This document shows, piece after piece, positions 16,819 through 26,300 of a stretch of 64,000 bases of DNA (within the stretch, counting starts at the first letter, position 1; each line of letters begins with the position of its first letter). The notes beneath the pieces are model-generated. The model saw only the letters and a list, made by a program, of their open reading frames with translations. It ran no database searches and was not told the DNA's origin. The position numbers were made by a program, and so were the translations under genes. Origin of the DNA: Streptomyces bacillaris. Lineage in GTDB: Bacteria; Actinomycetota; Actinomycetes; Streptomycetales; Streptomycetaceae. Location of the stretch: positions 558,001 to 622,000 of the forward strand of contig NZ_CP029378.1 of the NCBI RefSeq assembly GCF_003268675.1, read 5' to 3'.

Positions 16819-17720
16819 GTGCGCCTCCTTCATCCTGTGCTGGCAGGTGAAACTGGCTGGTCAGGGTGCGTGGTGACGAGACAGGGCCTCTCGTCGTTGG
16901 CGTGGTGATCTCACTCAACACACCGGCGACCGAAGAGGCCCTGTTGGTTCCGTATCCTGCCATGGCCGACGTCCCTCATGAGCTCGTCGAGCATGTTTCC
17001 TGGTTGCTGTACGAGCACCGCCTGACGCGCAACACCCGCTGGCGCAAGCCCGGTTGCTCCAAGCAGGCACTGCTTACTCTCGTTCATCCGCGGAAGAACG
17101 AGACGTTCTCTCAGCTCGGAGCCGGTTTCGGGATATCCCAGGCCACCGCCTGACGGTACGTCGATGAGACCTTGGACGTCCTGGCCTCCTGGGAACCCGG
17201 ACTCCACGAAGCCCTCACCGGCCTCGGCGAGGGCGACCACGTCATCGTCGACCGCACCCTGATCCCCACCGACCGAATCCGCGCGGACGAGCCGTACTAC
17301 TCGCAAAAACACCGCAACCATGGCATGAACGTGCAGGTCATCGCCCGACACCACGGCACACCGCTCTGGTTCTCCCGAGCCACGCCCGGACGCACCCACG
17401 ACCTGACCGCGGCCCGCGCCCACGGCATCGTCCAAGCCCGCCTCACCCGCCAGATCCTCGTCCTCGCCGACCGCGCCTACCAGGGCGCCGGCGCCACCTT
17501 CCGCACCCCGTACTACCACCACCGCGAACAGCCGCAGCACTACCAGCAGTTCAACCGCGACCACGCCCGGCTGAGAGCCCCGGGAGAACGCGCCTTCGCG
17601 CAACTGAAGTCCTGGCGACTGCTCCGGCGAGCAAGATGCTCCACCCGCCGCATCGGCACCATCGTCCAGGCCATCCACACCCTACTGACCTGCGACTACA
17701 GAGGATGAAAGAGGCTCACT
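16818..17720 (+). mobile_element. IS5-family insertion sequence A
   Basis: Near-perfect 22-bp terminal inverted repeats lie at 16818-16839 and 17699-17720 (19 of 22 positions match after reverse complementing). They bracket one transposase frame, giving an element of about 0.9 kb, normal for this IS5 subgroup. The left end interrupts the response-regulator remnant. The right end shares its last bases with the left repeat of the next element. I could not define an unambiguous target duplication. Confidence 0.85.
16944..17708 (+). pseudogene. IS5-family (DDE_Tnp_4 type) transposase with internal stop
   Basis: From a TTG at 16944 the frame encodes an N-terminal helix-turn-helix region (FSQLGAGFGISQATA) and a DDE domain with Asp in VIVDRT, Asp in VLADRAYQGAG and Glu in GERAFAQLKSW. 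A TGA at 17151-17153 interrupts it; reading it as Trp restores a continuous product of about 254 residues in the same frame, so a single TGG to TGA change explains the damage. All catalytic residues lie downstream of the stop, so the element is probably non-autonomous. Confidence 0.85.
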
Positions 17721-18600
17721 GAGCTTCTTCGAGTTGGCCACCGATCGGGTGATGGGCCGTGGTGCGCAACGGACGAGGCCCCCGGGCTGTTGATCGAGAT
17801 GTCTGACGTCTCAACAACACTGCTCGGAGGCCTCGTTGGTCGTCCATCCTGCCGCACTCGACCTGCCGCACGCACTCGTGGAGTGGGTCACGATGCTGAT
17901 CGTCACCCGTGAGGGCGACCGGCGCTGCAAGCTCCGTCCGTCCCAGCGGACGATGGTGGCACTGGTGTACCTGCGCGAACACACCACTCTCGCGAAGATC
18001 GCCGCCGGGTTCGGGATGAGCGAGTCCACCGCCCACGCCTACACCAGCGCGGTCGTCGACCTGCTCGCCGCACGTGCACCGGGCCTGCTGAAGACGCTGC
18101 GCGAGCACGATCCCGACTTCGTCCTGCTCGACGGCACCCTCGCCGAGTGCGACCGGGTCGGCGACGGCCGGACCGACTACTCCCACAAACACCGGCGCCA
18201 TGGTGTGAACGTGCAGGTCGTCACCGACCCCGGCGGCCGGCTGCTGTGGCTCTCGCCCGCCCTGCCGGGCCGCACCCACGACCTGACCGCCGCCCGCACC
18301 CACCGGATCATCCGGATCTGCGAGCGCCAGGGCGTTCCCATCCTTGCCGATCTCGCCTACCAGGGCGCCGGCCCGTGGCTGACCACCGGCATCAAACGCA
18401 GGCCCCTGCAGGAACTCACCCCCACCGAAAAGACCCTCAATCAAGCACTGGCCGCAGCGCGAGCACCCGTCGAACGCGGCGTCGCAAGGCTGAAGTCCTG
18501 GCGGAACTTCCGCAGGGCCCGATGCAGCCCCAACCGCATGACGTAAATCGCCAAAGCAGTCCTCACACTGGAGAGGCAGCGCTGAAGAAGTTCAGTGAAC
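17714..18600 (+). mobile_element. IS5-family insertion sequence B, abutting element A
   Basis: Inverted repeats CACTGAGCTTCTTC (17717-17730) and GAAGAAGTTCAGTG (18584-18597) match at 13 of 14 positions and bracket one transposase gene. The element is about 0.88 kb. Its left repeat overlaps the outermost bases of element A's right repeat, so B inserted at or next to the end of A, or both used the same kind of target. The transposases of A and B are related but clearly different at the protein level. Confidence 0.82.
17836..18546 (+). CDS. IS5-family transposase (DDE_Tnp_4 type), slightly truncated
   Basis: This 236-residue transposase starts at TTG 17836. It has the helix-turn-helix segment [17 protein letters not shown] and the catalytic acids Asp in FVLLDGTL, Asp in [11 protein letters not shown] and Glu in [16 protein letters not shown] at 18544-18546 ends it; the same frame continues for 12 codons (IAKAVLTLERQR) to a TGA, which looks like the normal C-terminus, so about 13 residues are lost. 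Because the DDE core is complete, activity cannot be excluded. Confidence 0.85.
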   Translation: MVVHPAALDLPHALVEWVTMLIVTREGDRRCKLRPSQRTMVALVYLREHTTLAKIAAGFGMSESTAHAYTSAVVDLLAARAPGLLKTLREHDPDFVLLDGTLAECDRVGDGRTDYSHKHRRHGVNVQVVTDPGGRLLWLSPALPGRTHDLTAARTHRIIRICERQGVPILADLAYQGAGPWLTTGIKRRPLQELTPTEKTLNQALAAARAPVERGVARLKSWRNFRRARCSPNRMT

Positions 18601-19381
18601 TACCAGTCGGGCTGAAGTAACGTCCGCACGAAACGTAAAGGACGAACGACCACACGGCCGCATCACACCGGCGGAAATCAAGCAGAAATATTCGGAGCAG
18701 CACAACATCACCGAGAAGCAGGAACTTTCGGCAGCGGAAACGTCATTACTCACGGATTCACTGGAAGGCGGCCCGGTCGATTTCGGATCTCTGGCGGGGC
18801 GTGAGATTCCCGCACTCCGAAGACATCACAGCAGGGCCTTCACGGTGCCTGCGCACACCTGTTGACCACTCATTCCCCCCATTGTCCCTCAGCGCTCCCC
18901 AGCGCCTACAAGGTTCACCGGGGCTCGATGGCCCGGTCCCCCTTCCGGCGTGCCGACTGGTCAGATCGGCATTGCAACCGTAACTGCTGTGGCCACGCAT
19001 CGCAACGACCGACCAAAAAGCGCCATGAGGAGGGACATGCCCCGGCAATGCTTGCCAACCCTGCCACAAGGGGCTCGACATGACGCCGTCAGTCACTTCG
19101 CCCCCCCTTCGGGCCTATTCGGGAACTCGCCTTGCTGTGCCGGGCAAGATCCAAGTAAGGTCGCCCTGCACCCGGTTAGAACGGCCGGTGCCGGGGGAAA
19201 TTTGTTCATCGCCAGGGGGATCCGTGCGGGATGTCAGTGCCGTGCCGTCGCTATGACGGATCGCTGACATCCTTGCCGTCATTCCGCTTTCAGGAGGAAC
19301 GGGCGACCCTGCCTGCGCCGATTTCACCCTGCATTCATCAAGTCGCCTCCGGGCGACGACAGTAGGGAATACAAGAACAAC
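18601..19381. other. Gene-poor 780-bp stretch between IS B and the ALF cassette
   Basis: No gene with a start, ribosome site and recognisable product is visible. A frame without a clear start runs from the IS end to a TGA at 18863-18865 and reads like protein (for example ITPAEIKQKYSEQHNITEKQ), so it may be the 3' remnant of a gene cut by the IS; I do not recognise it. The right end should hold the promoter of the ALF cassette. A short hairpin, GTCGCC at 19342-19347 and GGCGAC at 19352-19357, sits 24 bp before the ATG at 19382. Confidence 0.4.
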
Positions 19382-20965
19382 ATGCACAAGAGCTCTGCCT
19401 CGTCCGCGCGGTTGCACAGGACCGTCACCCGTGGCGTCGCCGCCACCACCACACTCATCGCGGTGCTGACCGTCTCCGCTCCGGGCGCGGTCGCCGCCGA
19501 CAACGCCTCGGGCGCCGCGCCGGGTGCGTCGGTGCGGGCAGCGGGGATCGGCACGACCGACATTCAGCGGGTGAACGCGGCCGCTGTGGTGCGGCTCGAC
19601 CCGACATCGGACGTACTGCTGCTCAGCGACTACGACTTCATCCACGCGCTGTGGCAGAAGGCCAGGGACGCCGGTGAGCTGCTGGACTCCGTGCGGGTCG
19701 CCGCCGAGGAAGCCATGTTCAGTTCGGCGGCCGCCGATCACGTCCGGTACATCACCACCGGCATCCACGACGCCTACCGGCTGGACCAGCAGCGAGAGCG
19801 GGACAAGGCCGAGGCCGAGCGTGCCGCGCGGCTCGCCAGGACGCAGGCCCTTCAGGTGGTGGGCATCCCGAGCACCCCCGAGCTGCTGGCCCTGAACGAC
19901 GACAACTTCATCCGCGCCGTGATCAAGCACACCGCCGCAGGGCCCGAGGTACGGGCGGCGGGCACCCGAGCACTCTCCGGCGGGCCGGACGAGTGGCGCG
20001 AATACATCGTCAACGGGGTGCGCGACGCGCACAGGATCGATGTGGCCAACGAGCTCAAGGAGCTGGAGGAGAAGGACCGTCAGGAGGCCGAGCGACTGCG
20101 CGAGCTGGCGGCCCGCAAGAGCACGGCTGCACTGTTCCGCATCACCCCCTCCGAGGGAATGCTCATCCTCAGCAGCGACAACTACATCCGCGAACTGCTC
20201 CGGCTGGCCCCCGCCGACCTGCGCGGTTCTGAGCTGTACGCGGCCGGGCAGCGGGCCGTCCTGAGCGCCAAGGCGGAGGACTGGAAGCAGTACATCCACA
20301 CCGGTGCCGAGGTCGCGTACAAACTGGACGACGAGAACCGCCGTAAGAAGGCCGCCGAAGCCAACCGCAAACTAGCCCTGCAGATCCAGGCGGGCGCCGC
20401 GAACGGCGGGGTACACCCCGGCCTCGTGGCAGCCGCGAAGAGGGCCCTGGCAGGGACCGACGAGCAGATTGCAGAGTTCCTCAAAGAGGACACCCAGTAT
20501 CGGTTGAAGCGCCAGTCGATCCAGTCCACCGATCCGTCGGCCACCGGCATGATCGTCCGCCAGTCCACCGTGGACAAGGGCGAGGCGTTCATCACCCCCG
20601 TCGACAGCAGGAGCCCGCTGGCTGACCGGCAGGACGCCACCTGGACCATCGTGCCCTCCCTCGCGGCACAGCCGGGCTGCTGGTCCTTCGAGTCGGTCCG
20701 TAAGCCCGGCTACTACCTCACGACCACCCTCGGTGTGCTGCGAGTCAAGGCGGCGCCCGACGACCGCACCAGCAGCTTCCGGCAGGCCGCCACCTGGTGC
20801 AACCGCAAGAACGGCTCGTCCATCGGCTTCGTGTGGGGCGTCGGCCCCGACGAGCGCTGGCTGGTCCACCTGTCGGGAGCGCTCTACGGGTTCAGGGCGA
20901 GCCCCGGCGCCGACGTCGTCGCCAAGTCCGGCGCCTGGAAGATCGCCGCGCCGCTCGCCCCCTGA
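19382..20965 (+). CDS. Exported ALF-repeat protein with C-terminal AbfB-like lectin domain
   Basis: A 527-residue protein with a Sec signal peptide (hydrophobic core about 18-35, cleavage near AVAAD). Residues 60-380 hold four short ALF repeats, with motifs such as NFIRAVIK, YIRELLRLA and RVAAEEAM, joined by charged helices rich in Glu, Arg and Ala. The last 150 residues contain two blocks such as CWSFESVRKPGYYL and FRQAATWC, which resemble an AbfB-type beta-trefoil carbohydrate-binding domain. ALF-repeat proteins are common, poorly characterised exported proteins of actinobacteria. It is the first gene of a run of six on this strand and probably the operon leader. Confidence 0.8.
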   Translation: MHKSSASSARLHRTVTRGVAATTTLIAVLTVSAPGAVAADNASGAAPGASVRAAGIGTTDIQRVNAAAVVRLDPTSDVLLLSDYDFIHALWQKARDAGELLDSVRVAAEEAMFSSAAADHVRYITTGIHDAYRLDQQRERDKAEAERAARLARTQALQVVGIPSTPELLALNDDNFIRAVIKHTAAGPEVRAAGTRALSGGPDEWREYIVNGVRDAHRIDVANELKELEEKDRQEAERLRELAARKSTAALFRITPSEGMLILSSDNYIRELLRLAPADLRGSELYAAGQRAVLSAKAEDWKQYIHTGAEVAYKLDDENRRKKAAEANRKLALQIQAGAANGGVHPGLVAAAKRALAGTDEQIAEFLKEDTQYRLKRQSIQSTDPSATGMIVRQSTVDKGEAFITPVDSRSPLADRQDATWTIVPSLAAQPGCWSFESVRKPGYYLTTTLGVLRVKAAPDDRTSSFRQAATWCNRKNGSSIGFVWGVGPDERWLVHLSGALYGFRASPGADVVAKSGAWKIAAPLAP

Positions 20966-21017
20966 TCCACGTCCGCCCGCACCGGTCCCACAGCACCAGC
21001 GAAGAACGGAAACCACC

Positions 21018-21539
21018 ATGACCCGGATTGCCCGAGTCGCCCTGGCCGCCGCCGCCGGCCTCGCCGCCATCACCAGCAGCGTGAGCTCCGCCCACGCTGA
21101 GCCGAACACCTCGTACGTCCGCTTCCAGGTCGAGCACAGCAGCAAGTGCCTCACCATGTCGGGCGGCAGTCTCGCCAATGGCGTACTCGCCGTGCAGTCG
21201 ACCTGCGCCAGTGGCCTCGACAACCAGCTGTTCGCCCTCAAGCCTACCGGGAAGGGCTTGTTCCAGATACAGGCGAAGCACAGCGGGAGATGCCTGGCCA
21301 CCGTGCCCGCCAACGGCTGGAAGGTCCAGCAGGAGTGGTGCTCCGAAGCCACCACCCAGAGCTGGCGCGTGATGCTGGTCGCTGTCGCCACGGACCGCTA
21401 CGAGCTGCGCCCCGCCGACCAGCTCGAATACTGCCTGACGGTGCCCGACCACAGCACCGCGGATGGCGCCATGCCGTTCATCGGGCAGTGCGGTGCCCTG
21501 TCCCCGCAGCGCTGGCGCATGACGCCCGCCACCACCTGA
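21018..21539 (+). CDS. Secreted ricin-type beta-trefoil lectin
   Basis: A 173-residue protein with a classical signal peptide (LAAAAGLAAITSSVSSAHA). The mature part is one ricin-B-like trefoil, with repeated cysteine pairs (KCLTM, RCLAT, YCLTV) and Q-x-W-type ends (QSWRV, QRWRM). It probably binds extracellular glycans; no enzymatic domain is present. It lies 52 bp after the ALF/AbfB gene. The two neighbouring genes share its export signal, which supports one secreted assembly, although partnership is inferred only from order. Confidence 0.82.
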   Translation: MTRIARVALAAAAGLAAITSSVSSAHAEPNTSYVRFQVEHSSKCLTMSGGSLANGVLAVQSTCASGLDNQLFALKPTGKGLFQIQAKHSGRCLATVPANGWKVQQEWCSEATTQSWRVMLVAVATDRYELRPADQLEYCLTVPDHSTADGAMPFIGQCGALSPQRWRMTPATT

Positions 21540-21592
21540 TGCGCTCCCAGTCCCGTACTCCCCGAACAGTCGCACAGAAACGGAACTTCACG

Positions 21593-22117
21593 ATGGCACG
21601 GACCCTTCGAGCCGCGCTGGCCGTCGGCGCCACGCTCGCCGCCCTCGTCGGCGGCGCGGGAACCGCGCACGCGGCAGACAAGACGCGCATCCAGCTGGAG
21701 ACGGTGGGCGGCGTCTTCTGCCTGGGCGCGGGCCCTCAGAGCTTGACCTACCTCGATGAGTGCGGGGCCAGCTGGATGTTCCCCGCGGAGTGGTGGATCG
21801 TGCCCACCGCCGGGTCCTCTTTCGAGCTGCGCTGGATCGTCGACGACGACTGCCTCGAAGTGGCGGGCGGGGGCACTCAGACGGGCGCGCAGATCCGCCG
21901 CGGCACCTGCACGGGCAGCAAGCAGACCCGCTGGCAGCTCGACCTCGTCGACCCGGTCCGCAAGTTGTACCAGGTGCGCCCCACCCACACGGCCAACCGC
22001 TGCCTGGACATCCCCAACGGTGAGGTCGTCAAGGCCAAGCCGCTGCAGAGCTGGTCGTGCAACCAGAGCGACGCCCAGCTGTGGCGCGTCAAGCCGATCA
22101 AGGAGTCGGCGGCATGA
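21593..22117 (+). CDS. Second secreted ricin-type lectin
   Basis: A 174-residue protein with a signal peptide ending GTAHAAD and one beta-trefoil marked by DCLEVAG, RCLDIPNG, RWQLDL and QLWRVKP. It resembles the preceding lectin in length and layout but differs in sequence, so this is an old tandem duplication or a paired lectin set. The ATG at 21593 is chosen because it opens a proper signal peptide. Its TGA overlaps the ATG of the next ALF gene (ATGA), which indicates translational coupling. Confidence 0.82.
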   Translation: MARTLRAALAVGATLAALVGGAGTAHAADKTRIQLETVGGVFCLGAGPQSLTYLDECGASWMFPAEWWIVPTAGSSFELRWIVDDDCLEVAGGGTQTGAQIRRGTCTGSKQTRWQLDLVDPVRKLYQVRPTHTANRCLDIPNGEVVKAKPLQSWSCNQSDAQLWRVKPIKESAA

Positions 22118-23202
22118 GTATGAGGGGGCGCATCCGCACTGCGACCGCGCTGACCGTGGCCCTGCTGATCTGCGGGTCACCGGCGTGGGCGGCGACCCCG
22201 GTACCGCCCGCGAGCGCCGTCGTCACAGCCGACGAGGCGGCCTCAGTCACGGCGCTCGCGGCCGAGGCGGCCAGGAACGAAGTCACGCGCATCGCCAAGT
22301 CGTCGCTCCCCGCCGAGCTCCGCACCTCGGCGTGGAACGCCCTGCGCAGCACCCTGGGCGACGAGGCGATCGCCGCCTGGCTCGAGCCAGGCGGCGGGTA
22401 CGACCTCGCCAAGCAGCGGCTGCGTGACACCCGTACCCGCAACAGGCTCTTCTGCGAACGAGTGGTGGTCACGCACCCCCCCGCGTTCTCCCCGCAGGTG
22501 AACGCGGCGGCGAAGAACGCCGTCAAGGGCTCGGACAACGACCGGGCGGTGTTCGTGCGCACCGGTTACGAGCAGGCACAGCAGCGGGACCGTACGGCGA
22601 GGGCCGCCGATACGGCCCATCAGCAGGAAGTCGCGGCCAGGGAAAGGGACTTCGTACGGGGGCTGAGCGTGGCGGATCCCGGTGCGGAGGTCCGGGTGGC
22701 CGCGCAGTGGGCCATGCGACCAGGTGCGACCGACACGGACGTGGCGGAGTTCTTCGGCTACGGCTGGGTCAATGGAGCCACCCTCGATCTGGAGGGTTAC
22801 CGGCTGCGGGTGGCGGACGGCGAAACCCGCCGTCACCACGCTCTGTCGTTGCTGCTCAGGGCCGCGGTGGACGCCGAGGAGGCGCTGCGCGGCGCCTCGG
22901 ACGCCGCCGCGGCCCGCGCGGAGGCCGAACGCGCCTGGCAGGCCGTGGCCGCCCACGCACAGGGCGCCGAGACGGCCTGGCGGGTGGAGCGGGAGCACGC
23001 CGGGAAGCAGGCGGAGGCCTGGAAGGGCGTACAGGCCCTGGCCCAGGGCGCGGCGGACGAGTTGTGGAAGCGGCTGGCCGACCCCGCGGGCGAGAACGAG
23101 CGGTCCTGGTCCCGGGAGGAGCAGGACGCCGTGGGCTCCGCCGCCTTCTGGCAGGACATCCTCCGCCAGGCCCGCGAGGGCGGGACCCGGGTGGCGGGCT
23201 GA
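22114..23202 (+). CDS. Exported ALF-repeat protein
   Basis: A 362-residue protein starting with an ATG that overlaps the upstream lectin stop. A signal peptide (TATALTVALLICGSPAWA) is followed by ALF-like repeat units with motifs ALRSTLGDEAIAAWLE, AAKNAVKGSDNDRAVFV and AAQWAMRPGATDTDVAEFF, then a long Ala/Glu/Arg helical tail (about 240-330) likely to form a coiled coil. No catalytic motif is visible. It resembles the N-terminal half of the giant protein encoded downstream, so the two may co-assemble. Confidence 0.75.
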   Translation: MSMRGRIRTATALTVALLICGSPAWAATPVPPASAVVTADEAASVTALAAEAARNEVTRIAKSSLPAELRTSAWNALRSTLGDEAIAAWLEPGGGYDLAKQRLRDTRTRNRLFCERVVVTHPPAFSPQVNAAAKNAVKGSDNDRAVFVRTGYEQAQQRDRTARAADTAHQQEVAARERDFVRGLSVADPGAEVRVAAQWAMRPGATDTDVAEFFGYGWVNGATLDLEGYRLRVADGETRRHHALSLLLRAAVDAEEALRGASDAAAARAEAERAWQAVAAHAQGAETAWRVEREHAGKQAEAWKGVQALAQGAADELWKRLADPAGENERSWSREEQDAVGSAAFWQDILRQAREGGTRVAG

Positions 23203-23334
23203 CCACCGCCACCCGCTGAACGGCGGCGGCCGGCCGAGGAGTTCGGCGGGCCGCCGCGCACCGGGTGCTCCGGACCGTACAGCGGGCCGGAGCGCTCGGT
23301 TCTCTTCTCCATGACGAACGAAAGGGACGCTCCC

Positions 23335-26300
23335 ATGAGGGGGATACTCCGGCCAGGGGCCGGAAGACGGACCGAGGCGGCCGGAAGACCGGCCAAGACC
23401 GGGGGACGACGGGCCGGCCGTCTGCGGGCGGTGGCCGCCAAGGCCGTGTCGGCCGTGGTGGCCGCGGCGGTGCTGGGTGGGCTGACCACCCCGGCCCAGG
23501 CCGCCGCGCCCGAGGCACCGGTCGCCACGCCCTCGGCCGCCGCGCTGCTCGCGTCGGCGCTTCGGGCGGAGGCGGACGCTCCGGCGCCCGGAGCGCCCAT
23601 GACCTCGCTGGCCCGGCTGAGCGCCGACGCGGACCGGCAACTGGTGGAGGACTACGCGGAGTTCGACGAGGAAGAGGAAGTACGCGAGGCCGCTCGGAAG
23701 GCGCTGGAGAGCACCGACCCCAACGCGATCCGCGACTTCCTGGAGCGCGGCGAGGCCGAGGCCCGCAAGCGGGCGCAGGACAAGCGCAACGCCGCCGATG
23801 TCGAGAACCGCAAGAAGATCGAGGCGCTGCGCGGCACCGGCGGGCCGTACTTCAACGCCGAGGTCGAGCGGGTGCTGAAGGGCACCGCCGGGGACCGGGC
23901 CGACTTCCTGGCCTTCGGCGCGGAGATCGCCCGGCAGCGGGACAAGACCACCGAGGAGAACGATCGCAAGCGGGCCGAGGAGCTCCGCAAGCGGGTCGAG
24001 ATGCTCGCCGCCAGCGGCGGCCCCGAGGTGCAGCGGGCGGCCAGGATCGCCCTGGCCACCGGTGACGACAAGGCCATCGCGGAGTTCCTGGACAAGGGCT
24101 ACCAGATCGCGGCGCAGAAGGACGCCGACGAGCGGGCCGCCCGGGAGAAGGAGCAGAAGGAGGCGCTGGAGGCGGCGGAGCGGCTGCGCAAGCTGGCCGA
24201 GAACACCGCCCGCGCCGCCCAGGCCCGTACCAAGCTGATCGCGGTGCACGGGGACGCCGTACGAGCGCTGAAGAACGCCTCCAACGCGATGAGCCTGGCG
24301 GCCGCCGCCTCCCGTGAGGCGGACCGGATGCTGTCCGCGGACAAGGCCGGCAGGCGGCTGTCAGACTACACCGAGGTGAAGAAGGACGCCGCCCGGCAGG
24401 TCGGCTTCGCCGACACCGCCGCCAAGCAGGCGCAGGTGGCCGCCGGGCAGGCCAAGGTGCAGGCCGACATCCTGGTGGAGACCGGACTGGCCTACGGGGT
24501 CCAGTGGTCCCAGGTCGCCACCGGCATCGCCGCCGCGGCCGACGCCGCCCACCGCGCCGCGCAGACCGCCCGGCACGCCATCGACGCCACCGCCGCCGAC
24601 GCGGCCGGGCTCAACGCCGCCAACAAGGCCGAGCTGCACGCCAAGCAGGCCGAGGCCTGGCGCGCCAACGCCCAGGAGCACGCCAAGGCCGCCGCCGCCA
24701 TGGCCCGGCAGGCCGAGGCCCAGGCCAAGATCGCCGCCGACGCCGCCGCCAAGGGCCGCCAGGCCCGGGTCGCGGCGGAGCAGGCCGAGAAGGACGCCTG
24801 GGCGCACGCCCAGAAGACCCGCGACGCCCGGGTGGTGGCCCAGAACCAGGCGAAGATCGCCGCCGAGCAGCGGGCCGTCGCCCAGCGCGAACAGGAGCTG
24901 GCCGCCGCGGCCCGCGTCCGGGCGGAGCAGCAGCAGGCCGTCGCGGCCGAGGCCCGTACCCGCGCCGACGCCCAGGCCCGTACCGCCTCCGCCAAGCGGG
25001 CCGAGGCCCAGCAGGCCGCGACCAAGGCCTCCGAGGCCCGGGGCCGGGCCGCCGCGCAGGAGGGCATCGCCGCCACGGCCGACGAGAAGGCCCGGGGCGA
25101 GGAGACCAAGGCCCGCAAGGCCCGGGACGCGGCCGCGGCCGCCGAGCGGGAGAACAACGCCCAGCAGGCCCGGCTGCGGGCCACCGAGGCGGTGGAGGCC
25201 GCCACCCGGGGCACCGAGGGCTCCGAGGCCGCCCGGGCCGCCGCGGACGCTGCACGCGCCGACGCCGCGACCGCCAAGCAGGCGGCGGCCTCGGCCCGTA
25301 CCGCGGCCGACGCGGCCACCGATGCGGCCTTCCGCTCGCGCTCCGCGGCCATCGAGGCGGCCGGCGCCGCGGCCCGGGCCCGCGCGGCCGCCACCGAGGC
25401 CACCGCGCACGCCTCCCGCGCCAACGCCGCCGCCGGCAAGGCCGAAGCGGCCGCCTCGATGGCGAACGCCGCGGCGAACAAGGCCCGTTCGGAGGCCGCC
25501 GCCACCCACTCGGCCGCACTGCGCGCCCACTCCAAGGCCGCCGAGGCCACCGCGCAGGAGGGCCGGGCCGGAATGGCCGCCCATGAGGCCGTACGCCTCG
25601 CCGGGCTCGCCGCCATCCGCGCCAACCAGTCTCTCCAAGCGGCCCACCGCACCCGGGACGAGGCGGACGGCGCCACCCGCGAAGCCGCGATGGCGCAACT
25701 CCAGGCCGCCGTCGCCGTCCAGGCAACCGCGTCCGCCCGCTCCACCGCCGCCGGCATCGCCGACCCGGCCAACACCGCCATCGCGCTGACCACCCCGTTC
25801 TCCGGTACCGACGTCGGCGCCGACCTGGCGGCCGAGGTGGCCAAGGCCGCGATCGCGACCGGCCAGGCCGAGGTCACCAAGGCCGAGGCCCGGGCAGCGG
25901 AGGCGGTCAAGGCCGCCGACGCCGCCAAGGCCGCCGCCGACCGGGCCAACGCCCAGGTGGCGCCCGCCTTCAAGGCCGCGGCGGACGCCGCCCGGTCCTC
26001 CGCGGACGCGGCCCGCTCCTCGGCCGCCGCGCTGAAGTCCGCCGCCCAGGCCGCCGAGGACGGCGCCAAGGCACGCTCCGCCGCCGCCCGCGCGGACCAG
26101 GCCGACGCCCAGGCCAGGGCGGACGCCGCCCTCGCCCGGCGGGCCGCCGAACAGGCCTTCGCCGACGCCGCCGCGGCCCGTACCGCCGCCACCCAGGCGG
26201 AGGTCGAGGCCGAGCGCGCCCGCGGTGCCGCCACCCGGGCGGAGAACGAGGCCGCCGCCGCGAGCAGCGCCGCCGCCCTCGCCGAGCGCGAGGCCGCCAC

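Noticed and set aside
18758..19096. 112-codon minus-strand open frame in the spacer after IS B
   Set aside because: No ribosome site, no recognisable motif, and biased composition; not better than chance.
23311..23334. Upstream ATG for the giant ALF protein
   Set aside because: No ribosome-binding sequence precedes it, while GAAAGGGA precedes ATG 23335, which also begins a normal signal region.
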